Shown here piece after piece: positions 1 to 14,130 of a DNA stretch of 64,000 nucleotides (positions within the stretch are counted from its first letter, which is position 1; each line of letters opens with the position of its first letter). A program made the translations under genes and the position numbers. The notes below the pieces were generated by a model. The model saw nothing but the letters and a program-made list of their open reading frames with translations. It ran no database searches and was not told the DNA's origin. Origin of the DNA: Larus michahellis (taxonomy: Eukaryota; Chordata; Aves; Charadriiformes; Laridae); contig NC_133910.1 of NCBI RefSeq assembly GCF_964199755.1, positions 14,020,711 to 14,084,710 on the forward strand, given 5' to 3'.

Positions 1-3000
1 TGGAAAATAGTTTGCTCCTGACTGAACACCTACAAGGGCTGACCCACCACTTCCTCTGACCCATCCAGCTCAGCCCCTTCTCCCCATCGGTTTGTGGTTC
101 CAGTTCATGCTAACCTCTGCTCTCAAGCTGCCCCCTTTTAAAGCACCCACAAATAGAAAATCCCTCTCAAGTTCTCCACACTGGTTCCTGGTTTCTCGAT
201 TCTACCTGTCAGCAAGGGCAGGCAGGTAAAGAAAGAGAAAATTTGTTCTGGGAGGGAACATTGAGGGGACACTCAAACAGGCTGAGCACTTCTGCCAGTG
301 GGTGGACTCTACGAAGAGACCTGAAGCCACCACGGGGACAGATGCATGCAAAAACACTGCATCCAGGAAAGCATCTTCCATGATTCAAGACTGAACTCTG
401 TACCTCTTCCTTCCGAATCCCTTCACTCAGCTCTTTGTGCTCCCCCAATCACTGCAAGTCAGCAGACAGACCTTTTATGCACATTTTTTCATCCAGGAAT
501 GGTAACAAAAGCAAAACAAACACTGGGCTTCTGACTGATGTTTGCTGCTTGATAGCAAAAGTAGCTGAAAAATTTTTGTTTCTGCTTGTAGCTTTCAGCT
601 TTTATCCACTCTGAAAGATTTCACCGTGACAAGAGAACTGGAAATGACATAAAAATGTAAAACTGAATAATGAAGGAGAAAAAATTCAGAGAGAAAGATG
701 AGTGTGTCTTGTTTCATCATCTACACTAACACCAATAATACGCATCTTAAGGAAAAAGGCACCCTTGCTAGAGAGCCTGCTTATTCCCCTCAAGCCACGT
801 TAAGTAAATGTTTAAGACAAACCTGTTCTCGCTTACAGCACGCAACGCCCAGGCAAAATCTTTTGCTAGCAGAGGGTTCCTGACTCCTGGCTTGAAGGCT
901 CAACGCAGGCAGTCACAGGGAAGGGAGCATCACCTGCACCCTGTACCTGCCTGTACAGGCAGCACCAAACATCCATTTTCTCAGAGTAACACAACAGTGT
1001 TGTTACAGACCAAGGACACGGAGCAGCCAGGTGGCTCGGGGCCACCAGCAGAAGAGCGGGCAGAGGGACTGGAGCACGTACGTGCTGAGAAGTACAAGAC
1101 GCCCTTAGATGGTTAGTTAACCGAGAGTTCAGCAACCAGTGCCCTGGCTCCATTCCTACCGCAAAACGATGACTTAGAGGATATTTGCAAAATTAGCTTT
1201 AATCCTTCTTTTCAGTCATTCAAAGAAAAGCACATACAGCACATATAGCTTAGCGTTTTTGGTATAGACATTGGGAGTTTTATATTGAACCACATGTTAA
1301 AAACGTATTCTAGAGTGTAAGTATACTCAAACAACTTTATTTAGATTTAGTTATTGGTATTTGCAATATCTTGGAACGACAGAGAACTGAGGATCCTGCC
1401 AATTCGTGACAAACAGAGCTGATTTTATAAACACATAAATACACTCAGTTTTAAACTGTGAACTGAAAACTGTATACATGGCATGCTTTTTCTCACAATC
1501 AAATTACCGTATATTTATCACATTTCTACAGCTCACTACATTTCTTTTTCCAAATTTTTGTGTCTCCTAGTTCACCCTTAAAGCAACACAGAAAAGAAAC
1601 AAGCCACAAAGATAGAACTCTGCTGCAGGATTAGTGTATTGGTGTAGGAAATTGGCCAGCTTTTAAACCGCTTGAAAGCTTGTTTCTTCCAATCAGACTG
1701 GATTTGCAGCCCGTGAAGGAAGGACACACTAAGCACAGCAATTAGAAAAGTGTCAGGAATTATGATTCAGAGAGGTGAATCACCACCAGCTCCCCTGGGG
1801 GGGTGGGATTTGGGATAAGCATACCCAAACTGTAGCCCTGCTGCAAGATTACACAACCCTGACAGCAAGCACAGCCATCGGGATCGTTCCCTCGGAGACA
1901 GAATTCAGGTCCTCCTTCCCAGCCCTCTCTCACAAGGCGGCTGCTGCTCTTGCTGGGTTGTTTCCACTTGCAGCTTGAGGTTTCAGTTGCCCAGAAGCCC
2001 ACACACCAGCACGGTCCCGCTGCCAAGCACGTGGTAGAGCCCTGGCATGGAAGCCGTACTTGATCTTCTCAAGAGCTGTTTGTTATTCAACAGCCACAGA
2101 TTAGCCAACTTTAACTTCACATGGGAAGAGCGGTGGCGGTGTGCTTTATTCCATTCTTTCCATGTCAGACATTACCTTCATACTGCACAGACTTTATGCT
2201 TGCCCAATAGTTTTATCTCTAGCAAAAGCACATCGCGAGCTCAGGCATCACATTTAGCCAAATAATCGGTAACGCTTTCAGAAAGTGTATTTTGATCCAC
2301 AGGAAACTCAAATAAGATGCGTTTTTATATTAGGGTCCTTTGAATCACGGATGTGCAAACAGGGAGAGAAATTCTGCAGCCCATATTTGAAGACAGCCGA
2401 TGGCTTTTTGCTCCAGTAGAAACGGTGGAATTTGGCCTGCAGTGCTTTACCCAAGAAGCCATCCGATCTCATGACTAAGTGCATGCGAAGCGATGGGGGT
2501 GGTGGGGAGGAAGAGACACGCAGGAAGGTGGAGCTCTTATAGTAAACATCTGAGCTGTCTGGAATAAGGCTGTGCTACTAAAATGAAGCCGCTGCTGGTT
2601 TTCCAGTATCTTTTCCTCTGTTTATCTCAGTTGCCATGGCTCTCACTTGAATCATCTGAACAAATTACATACACATGTCCCAGGCCACATTATTTCCACT
2701 CACTCCACAACTCCAGATCGACTTTCACTCACCTGGCAGCCGCTTGTGCCAAACAACGTCATCACGGCTAGCAACGGAGCGCGGCTTCATGGACACCGCT
2801 GATTAGAAACTGATGTCAATTACTTCAAAACAGCTTATGAGTATTTCAGGAAATGCAGAGAAGAGAGGAAGAACACAAGAAAAATGGCATCGTGTTATTC
2901 TTCACGACCTGGGTTCCAAGTGGGTTGGGTCCCCAGTGCTGACACGACCGAGTGCTCTTTCAGGTCAGCTGGAGCAGGCCAGCTTTGAGCTGCAGAAGCT

Positions 3001-4440
3001 GCCCCCCTGCTCCTCCAGCGTACTGGCATGGGCCAGATTGAAGCGAACAGAATCAAAATTCAGCTCTCTGGCACATCAAGCCATCTAAATAATCCAATAT
3101 ATCATCCTCTGACTGCGCTCATGTGCCAAGCGTCCCAAACTAATTAGTCAGACAACCCAAAATTAGATACCAGCCTACTGAAAGAGGGCCAGACTGTGCT
3201 CTTGGTGCTGCTAACCCATGGCCCTCAGAAATATACTTTATTGTGTTGGAAACTCTGAGCTCACCAAGATAACCCTAAAGCATCCTACACCTTCAGTCAT
3301 AAAGATCTGTTTTCTGAGTATCTGCATCAGAAGATTTACAGTAGGGAACAGTGTCCTACCTTAAACATACGGCATGAAAACCAACCTATGTCACTGGTGC
3401 CATGCCAAAATCAGAACTTGGAGGATTTCTGCCTCTCCACAGTCTGTCCTCTCCAAACCATTAAGAACCAGAAGCCGAGAGCTGATGCGGTCTGAAAGCA
3501 GCAGCTGAAGCAGCACAGCAGCGTCCTTTGCCCAGACAGAGGATATAGCGCTGCTAGAGACATAAAGGCGGCTCAGACAGGCTGCTGTCCTCCGGTGTCA
3601 GAGAGCAGTGACATGCACACCACAAGGAGAGGCTGGTGCATCTCAGATTGCAAAAAAGCCAAGAATCCCTTAGAGTTGGAGTTGGGAATGACCTTTTGCC
3701 TGGAATTGAGCACGATGGAAACATAAAGGGATTGCTGTTGCAGTTTGCAGAAGGATGGATTTCTCCTGCTCACCTGCTGTCCTGCCCTCCGCTAAGCGAG
3801 AAATCTTGCTCAACTGGCCAGTGCGTGCTCTGTGCTCCCGCAGCTCAGAAACCGAGGTCTCACCATGCTGAAAATGGACAATCATTTTCTATAACACCAG
3901 TGTTCCCGCCCTGGGAATTTAAGAAACAAGCAAAATCAAACAAGGAAACTGCCACTGGAATGTTTATGTTTTCATCAAAGGCTTGCACTAGGTGAGAAGC
4001 CGGCCCTACATCGGAACCTCTCTGTTGCCTTCAGCAACCCCATTAAGCTGCTTTTTTTCTAGAAGAAACTCCAGTCTTTACCTGTCTGTTTTATAATCCT
4101 GGGATATAGCTGCAAATGAAAAACAAAACAAAACAAACACTAAAAGCACTAGTGCTTTGACTTTACTGTGTGGCCACACAGCTTTGCGCTGAATTGAACA
4201 CAACAAAAATTATCGCTTTTTCTTGCACACCAGACTTCAGAACCCCAGTAAATTGATACCAAATTCTTGAGATTACCGATTTGCTCCAGGACTATACCTA
4301 CTAGAAAGGTTCTCTTGGCACCAGCAGCACAAAATCCACTAAAATAGCTCAATACTGATGCGTTCACGAATGTTTTAACAGCCAAAGCGTTGCCACATAG
4401 AAGCACAAAAAGAGCAAACTGCTAATTTTTAATTTTCTTC

Positions 4441-4560
4441 TATTGCTGTGGCATTCTGGGAGAATTTTACCAGAATTGAATGGAAAGAGACAATAAAATA
4501 CAGTAGAATGAAAAGGTTAAACATGCGACAAAAAGAAAGAAGGTAGAAAATACATATCTG
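4441..4560. repeat. Copy 1 of a 120-bp near-identical direct repeat
   Basis: A 120-bp segment that recurs at 5,049-5,168 in the same orientation. By eye there is one mismatch (cagtagaat here, cagtggaat there). The flanks of the two copies are unrelated. It lies in ABL1 intron 1 and does not resemble a transposon that I know. Confidence 0.95.
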
Positions 4561-5022
4561 CAATTTTGGTGGCCAAAATAAATCTCAGCACAAACATGAT
4601 GGTGGCCATTTTATTCTCAAAATGCCAGCTCCCCAAAGTGAAGGACACATTGCAAAACACACCTTTTGTGAGCTTACAGCGACTTACTCAAACATTTGTA
4701 CCAGCTTTTCTTCATCGGAGAAGATAAATGGAAAAAAGACCTCAGCACTCCACAACTCAGACAGCAAATGGTCTCTGTGGCAGCAATTGTACCTACTGTC
4801 CTCTATTAGGAACTGGATTTGAAACCTAGATAGTGGCCAAATATGATTTTCAAAGAAAAAACAAACTCATCCTTTTTTATTCTTTGACCTTAGATAGAGA
4901 GTACAGAGAAAATAACTGCTGAGCACTACCAGGAAATTCAAACCAGGCTGTGAAAAGAAGATTGCAAAGTTTAAGCGAGGACGTGTGTGCCTGGCCCACC
5001 GGAAGAGGGGAGAGAGAGAGAC

Positions 5023-5046
5023 GGGGGGGGGGGGGGGGGGGGGGGG
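5023..5046. repeat. Poly-G tract of 24
   Basis: An uninterrupted run of 24 G preceded by a short GA-rich stretch. It ends two bases before the second copy of the 120-bp repeat. Such tracts are mutable and are frequent sites of sequencing or assembly error. Confidence 0.95.
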
Positions 5047-5048
5047 CG

Positions 5049-5168
5049 TATTGCTGTGGCATTCTGGGAGAATTTTACCAGAATTGAATGGAAAGAGACA
5101 ATAAAATACAGTGGAATGAAAAGGTTAAACATGCGACAAAAAGAAAGAAGGTAGAAAATACATATCTG
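5049..5168. repeat. Copy 2 of the 120-bp near-identical direct repeat
   Basis: Second copy of 4,441-4,560, displaced by 608 bp, same orientation, starting two bases after the poly-G tract. The near-perfect identity means the event is very recent, or that the copy was created during assembly. Confidence 0.95.
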
Positions 5169-8100
5169 GGGTGCGAAGGGGCCCGGAAAGATGGAAAGCC
5201 TGCAGAAAGCGTGCCCAGGAGGGCACTGGCCAAGTCTGAGACCCACCTGTACTCCCTCCCAAAGAAAAAGCCCCAGCTCTGGCTGCCACATGGAAAAAGC
5301 AGCTGTCTGGGGCTGTGCAACATGCCGTACAAAAGACATGAGGAATTGGAGAGCTAACAGATTCACTGCCTAAAACAAATTACCAAAACCTCACTGGCAC
5401 CTGGCCTGTGCATCTAGGGAGAAAGGGAGCAAGGTGACCTGAACAGCCTTTAAGAGGCTGCTCTCAAGGTGTGAACATGTGGGTGCATGTCACCCCTGGT
5501 GACAGCCCCTCTGAGCAACACTCCAGTTACAGAGACCTGTCATTTACCGCGTTTGATGACTCCACAAAAAAGTCCTACGAGCACATGATGTTCCAGGGAG
5601 TGAATTTAATGGGAACTGGTAACGTGGCATTTAGAGCAAATTGGCATCAGAGCACTACGTATCTACACCTCTACTTCATATACAAATAAATTATTATACA
5701 TCAGTACTTATTTATACCGAATTTGCTGGGGAGAAGCACATGCTAGTCAGTAAGTTCAAACCCCCATTTCACCGGTGATGGTTTTATTTTGAAAGACTGT
5801 CACCAAGTGGCAGAGCTACGAACCGCTGCGCCAGGGTCAGCGGCCGGCGTTTGGAAAAGCAGAGGCACAAATACACCATCAGATGAAGTGACACGACCGA
5901 AAAATCCACCATCCCAAGACACCCAGTGCATCTAAGCACACTGATGGAAATGCAGGGATAGATCACGCAGCAAAACCAAAATAAGCCATGAAAAAAATTA
6001 TCTCAGAAGGAAACTTCGAATAGGGTGAGGTTTGTTCTTTCAGTATAAAAACTGATAAATTCAGTTTCTGATCCATTCCTTTGGAGCATGAAAATAATTG
6101 ACAACAAAGTCTAACGATACTGTTTCATATGAAACAGCCACCTTGGGGGCTAGAGGCACACAGGAGAGGCCAATAAAGGATGCGGCTTGTTTAAAACAAG
6201 AAGGAACGACACAGCCTCCCACTTTAATCTACAACTTGAGTCAAAATGCAATGTTTTACACCTGACATGAAGCAATATAAGTTATTTTTAACTATTACAC
6301 TTAGTGTTTTCCCAAAGCACTAAAAAAGGCAATTTTTAAGAATGCATACATCTACGCAAAATAGGCATTTGAGGATTCATTTATTAATCCAGCCGGAGCC
6401 TGGGTGTCTTAGCTGTTAGCAAATGGCACTAACATCATGCCCAGGGGACAAACGCTCTTCCGCTGCATCAGGCACATCATCACCCAGGTAGGATGCACAG
6501 GATCTGTTTCATCCCGTACCTGTAAATTGCCATCTGCAATACAACAGTAGCCAGGCTGTGCTCTTTGTTATCCCTGCCAAGCAAAAAGCCAGAGTTTCTC
6601 TCTCAAATTGCTTATAGTCTTAATTCGTTTGAAGTTGTTGATTTCTCTACATGTCACTGAAGGTAAGGACAGGCAAGGGCATTTCCAGGAATCACTAAGA
6701 TTTACGTCAGCAATAGCCAATCTTTGAGGCTCATCGCTGGATATAGACCCGCGGAGCACCCCAATGGAGCATGTGATACCCAAGTAATCTCTGGACAACT
6801 GGCTGTCAATGTTTTCATATACCATAGCTAAAGCTAAATCAGCTCTCCGGGTCTAAACTTTCAGCCAATTAAGCTTGTGGAGATAATTTAGGCTACCTGT
6901 GCCTGCTTTTCTGTTAGATACTTGCATTCTAATTTGCTTGGGGAGTAAACCAAGTTAGTTTAGAACTAGAACTTTCTTTTCACTCTTTACTCATTACCCG
7001 GAAATCCATAACAGTGTTAAAGATCTGGGAAGATTTTCAAGAGTAAATTGGAAATAGTGACTTTCTTGCAAGCCTCCCAGTATACAGCTGATGTTTATTT
7101 AGGCCCGCTATAGGGTTTTCTCTTCAATCAGCGAAGTTTCTAGTCTCTGAGAAGTTATAGAAATTTGACAGATTTCAATCCTCTGTTGAAGGCTGGAAGA
7201 CCCAGCTGCAGTAGGTCTGGATGGCTGAGGAGAAGCATTCAGTGGCTGCCTGGAGGAAAGGAGACCCAGGCAGCCCACGAAGGTTTTGCGCTGAGCAGTA
7301 CAAAGAGAAGGCAGTGCCACACGTCTCCTGCAACTGCCAGTCTCATTAGAAACGGAGTCACTTGAGAGAGAGGAAGACATCCGATGTGTAAACCTGAGCG
7401 TGCACACTTTTGCTGTAGCTGCACAACACAATTTGAAAAAACATGATCTGCTACTCTGAAGGATGATACCTATTACAGCACCAACCTACCTCCACCCCAG
7501 CCCAGCGGGGCCGAACGCAGGCTGTCGTGGCCCCCCCCAGACACTGCCCCTCAGCTGCCTCCCGCAGCCAGCGCTGCCACTGTCCTGGCCGTGCCGTACC
7601 CACCCAACCCACACTCAGGGACAGCGGCTCCACTGGGACACCTGCAGTTTCAGGAGGTTGTGTGCACTAAGAAACTTCATTCCACACAACCCATGAAACA
7701 ACGAGATGGCAATAATTTCACTTACTAATTGCTCTACTCTAGATTACAATAATGATGCAAAAGAAACAGCTGCCAGCCACTCCCTGAAATAACAAGTCAT
7801 TTCCACCATCCCACTTGCCTGTCTCAAAAAAAAAAATATCCCTTTGCCACAGCAAACTGATCTGGAAGCTTTACAGCTCCTGGAGGAAATCTTGCATCAT
7901 GCCTAGAGACCTTTAGAAAAGCACTGGCAGCAAAATAAATTATTTACAGCACTATTTCTGACAATACAATCTCCATAAATGATACAAGATTGACGGGTTT
8001 AAAAATGAGTGCTTGTGGCATGGGGCCCAAGCACATGTCTAATAGAAATATTGATTAACTCGATTTCTACAGACTCTGTAAACAGTCTGATGAAAAGGGA

Positions 8101-11100
8101 AAATGCAAGTATAGTTTTTTTCCTTTGCTGTAAAGTAGGACAGAGCAATCACTTCACCCAGTCAAAGTAAGCCAAATTAAAGCTGTTTTGGATATTTACA
8201 GAATTAGTTTCTCTTTAAAACAATCCAATCTAAATGTTGTTTACCTGATTCTAAGTCATGACTTATTTCATTTCCCCAGAATAACTCAGTCAGTCGAGGC
8301 TTCTGGCTTCCAGCAAGATTCCTGCTGTTTACTTAGGTTTTCCAGCTGGGTTGAATGATATGCAAAGAGGTCTGAGGACTTGCTGGAGGTCACACAGAGA
8401 GGAAAGTCACTTGGCTCCGCTAGCATAATAGCCCCTAACTTTTACAGCTCCCAGGACTTTGCTCTAAGCACCAGGCTAACCTTCTCATCAAAAGATACTA
8501 AATCTGTTCTCAACATTTCAAACATTTGCGGATTCTTAGGAAAAGGCACTTCCCTCTATAAAGAATTTGAAGCAGCTCTGCTAAAGGGTGCAATGAAAAT
8601 CTGAAGGCACTAAATGCACATGCTCACAATTAGAAAATTCAACGGAAACTGCTAACGTTAAGTTTTCCACTTTCAACAGCAGAATTTGCAAATGTATTTT
8701 GTCACGCAATTTAAGAGAAAGGAAACTTCAGGGGATGTTTAAATAGAGTCTGCCTAAATATTTTATTTAAGGGAACTATTTTAATTTTGGCTAGAATTTA
8801 CAGGGCAAAACATCCTAGACAATCCACAACGGCCACCAGACTTCAATTCATCCCAATCTGGACTACCTACACGGCCAAGGACAAGCTATTGCATGTCTCA
8901 ATGCCTCCATTTCTGCAGAGCTACAAGGAAGATGAAGAAGTGTTCACTCCTACAGTCCCACCAGGACAAACTGGTCTGCTAAGCAGGGCTCAGGAGCCTA
9001 TTTTTTGGATTGGTTGCGGGGCTTTTGATTTGTGAGGTTTGGTTTTGTTTTCCCAGGGCAGCGCCAGGGACACGTACCACTTGAAGAGCAATTTACCTCC
9101 CGTGTGCCACTGCAAATGTGCTTGACATAAACAAAACCCCTTGAAACTCTGACACGACAAAAGCAATGGCTGTAAACTCCTATTTAAACACAGCACTGAC
9201 GCTAAGAGAGATTAACAATGATATTTTGGAGAAAAGGCATTTTTGCTAGTAATTCACCACCCACTCCCATTCATCGGGGCATGAGCATTACCATACATCC
9301 TCCAAGCACTGCACGGCCCTCCAGCAAACCACTTTCCACTTCTCACTTCACCCCAACAGGCCTCCTGCCCTTCTCCATTTATACTGCTGTCATCCAAAAT
9401 ACCACTCCTTTTCACTTCCAAGCTCTTCAAATTCATGCCCTGATGTTCCTCAGCTCCTCTTCCATCCCAGAATAATTCAGGCAATTGTACTTCTGAGATC
9501 TGATCCGCCAGCTCAGCTCTTCTTATGCCCTTTGGCTCTTCCATTGGACCAGCTTCCATTTCTCAGCTTATTCTTCTTTAAACTTCCCTCTTCTTTTAAA
9601 CCTTCAGAGTTTATTATCTTTATGTTGTCCCTGTGTTACTCACTCTATCCTCCTAATGGACATCTCCAATTAAACCTTAATTATGTCTCATACCAACAGC
9701 TGTTCTCAGGCTGATGAGCGCACCCTAGAAGAAAACCCAAGGCAAAAGGTCTTGCCTGTTAGACATTTTGTTATAATCCAAAGGTCACACGTAAAGATGC
9801 ATAACCCATTATCTGACACTTACTCCCGCATTATGAATTTCTTTTTTTCTGTTTAAATTACTTCAGAAGAGGTTACCCTGCCCTTAACAAGGACAAGCAT
9901 CTTCCCATGGTGAGGTTGTACAGTCTAAAGCTTGGCAAGCCAACAAAGGTACAGTTAGCTGTTTTCTTCCACTTAAATAAAATTTAATGTCAGCCATTGC
10001 TTCAGCCAGGCGGTTTTCAGGTGTTCTCCACCTCTCGTGCTCCATGAGCTCTGCATCGCTGGGAAAGCAATGCTGGCTGTCAGGTTTAGCACACCTGGTA
10101 CACACCAGGCACAGGACAAGAGCCTTTTCTACTTGCCAGCCCCTCCTGCCACAGCACTTCTGTTGTGCCTTGGTGGGCTCAGACCCGGAGACGATCGCTA
10201 GCCTTCAAGCAAACAGCTGAGCATGCCTCAGTGCTCCACCACAAAGCACTCATGCTGCTGGGGTTACCACGGTTCTCCAGCCTGACCATGAACCAGCCAG
10301 GACAGGGGGCGGGGATGGAGAGGCCAAGTTATGCCAGGAATGAGCCTGGGGAATGCAGCAGAGGTCACATTGCAGAGCGGGTACCGACACATGCTGCTCA
10401 TTCCAGCCCGCGGCATGCTGAAACTCCTGGACGGAGCGCTCTCCCAAAGCCTGGGAACCGAGCAGTGGGCGATGACCTGCACCCACTGCATCTTCATCCT
10501 GCTTAGCATATGCCAAATACAATAAGATGCATTAAGTCAAGTCTTTGCTCTACCCAGCACATGATGTGATTGGCAGAAGAACTTTTTTCCTCCCTCTAAT
10601 TCTGCTGATAGTATGTAATTCTGTTCATCGCTTTAGCCTTAGCCAAATATTTATGTCAAGCTGGGAACGAAATGCCAGGCACAGAAAAGGGGGCGGAGGA
10701 AGGCAATCTAGAAAAAGCTTATAAACCAATTTCAGCGCACAAAGCACTTCTTACTTCTGCCCAGTCATACTCAGATTAACAATAAGGTCGCTATGTTGAC
10801 CATTCCTTTTTTTAATTAACCTTCAACAGGTTAAAGAGCTGAAGACCACGGTATTAGATAATCAATAAACCTAGGCACTAATTCCATACCCACAAAACAA
10901 ATGTCTTATTAGGTTAGGATAAAACCTCAATTGCTTGTTACATGCAGCAACTACCTGCTAGTGGGGGGCAGACAGACCCTGAAGTACTAATGATGGCACG
11001 TACTGACAAGTACTTGTGCACATCAGCCAGCGCACCCGAACTGCAGTCGATTTTTCAGCCACGTTGCTGCTCGCAGGCAGGGATCTAGCACGTACATCAC

Positions 11101-13929
11101 TTCTACCACTTACCCAGTTCTGGCTGAATGGGAAAATTCATTATTCATTTAATTTTAAGTAACAGCCAAAGGGCCCAATCAGCAGCAGAGTGCCCCAGTG
11201 CTGTGCTAACGCTGATGAGGAACGGCTTCTCTCTGATGCAGAGGTCTCAGCGCTGTAGTTCTTTTGTTAAGAATATGCCATCATTTTCTTAAGGGATTCG
11301 AAAGCAGAAACAAAGCCATAAATTATTTTCTAATTGCTTAGCAGTGAACAAAGGCAGAAAATGACCTGCTGCGTCCCAACTCTTCCAAAGGCACACGTGA
11401 ATAAACAGGACCGCTGGAAGTCTAACAAACTGACAGCCCATCCCAGGGAACACAAAGAGGAATGTTTGCATAAACACTGCCTTTCAGCAAGACTGTAATC
11501 AAAGAAAAAAAAAACCATGTATGATAAGAAAGATTCCTGGTGGTTTTGGCACAGTGATTATTTTCTACGTAATCGGGAAAGTTTGGAAACATTTGAATAT
11601 GCCGTTTTGCTGGCATCCTTTCAAAAAAAAAAAGAAAACACCCAAATGGCTGTAGTTCTAACAGCAAACAAGGCCCCAAACCAGTTATTAAACCAAAGTG
11701 TTATGGATCCACAGGAAAAAGCAGCACATTTCTTCACATTTCCTGCACTAAGAATGAAGAGATAATGGAAGCCTGTACAGATATCTGGTATTAGCCTGTC
11801 CACAGGACTGGGGTATAACTATTACAAGTTAAAATAATCAACTTGCTTTTATCGAGGAGTCAAACAAAAGAGCAGAGAGCAGAGCTCCAGCTGCCTGTCT
11901 CAGCAGGGACGGGACTGAGCAACGTGACACCGTCAGATATTACGTCCTGAACATTAGCCCTCCTGTGATGAGCACTCAGTAGGTCCAGATTCGATGACTT
12001 TGAAATTGATCCATGAGCCATACTAGGTTTGCAGGAAATCATGCCGGCTTGTGTTTGCCGAAGTGACTAGAGATTAAACAAAGAGGCAGAAAGATCATCA
12101 AAATAGGAAAAACGGGAATGGCAAGAATACCAATCAAAACAAGTGAGTAACAGCAAGAGAGGAAGATAAACTGGCCTTCTCCTTTCTAGAGAAACATGAA
12201 CATCTCACTTAAAAGCTTCTTACAACTACGGGAGTATCATTTCAAAATCCCACCAAAAGCCAGCATGTGCTGAGCAAATGATGCTCCTCACAAGACGATG
12301 AGTCCAACAAATAATTGCTTCTGAAAACCCACCGAGCACGGGGTGCTCCTATATTGTACACCAGCTCTCCCTAGAGGCAACCGCCTGCATGGAAGGGACT
12401 TAACCTTGGTACGACTTCTCTGTGCAAGGGAAAGACAGCACAGTCCATGCGTACAGGGTTTGGGGTTTAATACAAGTTAATGCTGTTTATCTGAACCGGG
12501 CCAACAGAGGTAGCTGTGGAATATAATGAGATTGTGATGGAAAGAAATGCACAGCCTGAACTTTTAAGCCGCTAAACAGCACTAAGCCCACAATTCATTA
12601 GTTATTTTTTCTAAAACTGGGAGGGGAAGGAGAAGATGTATCTACTGAAATACGAGATAAATCACTCAGTGGGTATTTCTCAGATGCCTGGGAATAAAAC
12701 GTATTGCAAGGCACTATTAATGTTTATTATGTAGGTCTGTTACAACACAGTTTATCACCAGCGATCTTCAACAAGCTCAAAACCCATGCCTAAATTAGCC
12801 TGGAGTTTTTACAGAAAACAAAAAACACGGGTGCACAGCCTGGAGGGGATCTCACTGAGCTAAGCTCTGCCATTCCTCCAGCAGTTGAAGTCTGCAGGCT
12901 GGCGCACTGCTGATTTACACCCCCAAAGCCCGCCATGTGCAAGAGCGTAGCAGCGACAGGAGACGTAACACATAACCCCTTTCATTAGTCACATTGAAAA
13001 ATCAGAAATAACTCAAGATATCTTAATAACAAAGGCCAAAATTCACTTTCACAGCTCACCGGCAGTAGTGGGGAAGGGAATCAATCCTTCAAGGGAAAGG
13101 AATGAGCGGTTCAAGTTGTTAGGGATGGTAAAGGGGCTGCAAATGCTGGTTTTTAAGTTGATAAAAATATTTTAATGAATCATTCCTAAGATTAAGGGGG
13201 TTTAATGGTTTTTTTATGTTTGTTTGTTTGGGTTTTTTTAAATGGATGTTATCCCATAACAAATGAAATAAAAAGATCATCCTGAATTTTCCCGTTAGCA
13301 CCCTAGAATAGGCATCCCAAACCCATATAACCTGAGTTATTAAACCAACAGTCACAGCACATTTAAGAGCTCCTTGCATAATGGCCCTATTGAAGGCAGT
13401 TCTGCAGGGGGACTCTGCGTGTGGACGCCAGGCAGACGTGGCTACGTTCGCCTGAAATGTAGAGGTCTGCCATCAAAAGGTGTTTTGTCCATGAGGCAGA
13501 GAAACACACACCCCCGCAACACACATCTCCCCACAAAAAGCCCTACATCAGTCAGCTGTGCAACATCACTGCTTTAAGGCATTCACAAAGTGGAACAGCA
13601 GCAGGAAAACCCGCTTGAGCGCCCCCAGAGCGAGCAGGGATTCTACCAGCTGCCCAGGAAAGACCTAATATAAGCCATAAAACTAATTTCAGCTTCAAAT
13701 AGGGAGACTGCTCTTCTCTATCTCTCTCTCTAATTGAGCAGGATAGCAAGCCATTGGGACAGCAGAGGAAATCTGCTCTTCTCCTCTCCCGGAGAAACGT
13801 AATGACATGATGGCAAAGTGTTTTTATCAGTTCCCCAGACTGCGAGAGCCAACTCTGCACCATTCATCAGGAGGAGAATGGACCAGGAGAACAATCAGAA
13901 ATCCATTAGCAAGCTGCCGCTCGCCTCCG

Positions 13930-14130
13930 CGGCTGCCTGAACTCCCGATCAAATGTCAGAGCGCTGAATGGCTTCTATTACTTGAGAGGAGGAAAGGACC
14001 CAGGAATTGTTTCAAACCGATAAAGATATTATTACAATTTTTAGCTTTTATTAGCATCAGGGCAACCATTAGCAATTTACATTGTGCCTTTAACCAAGTT
14101 TCTCAAATCCAGGATAAAAGCTTCCAGCAT
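13930..14130. promoter_or_regulatory. Candidate conserved non-coding block in ABL1 intron 1
   Basis: An AT-rich block with clustered homeodomain-like cores (TTATTAGC, CATTAGCAATT) and no repeat character, unlike its lower-complexity surroundings. This is the typical appearance of conserved non-coding elements, but conservation cannot be seen from one sequence. Inference only. Confidence 0.25.
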
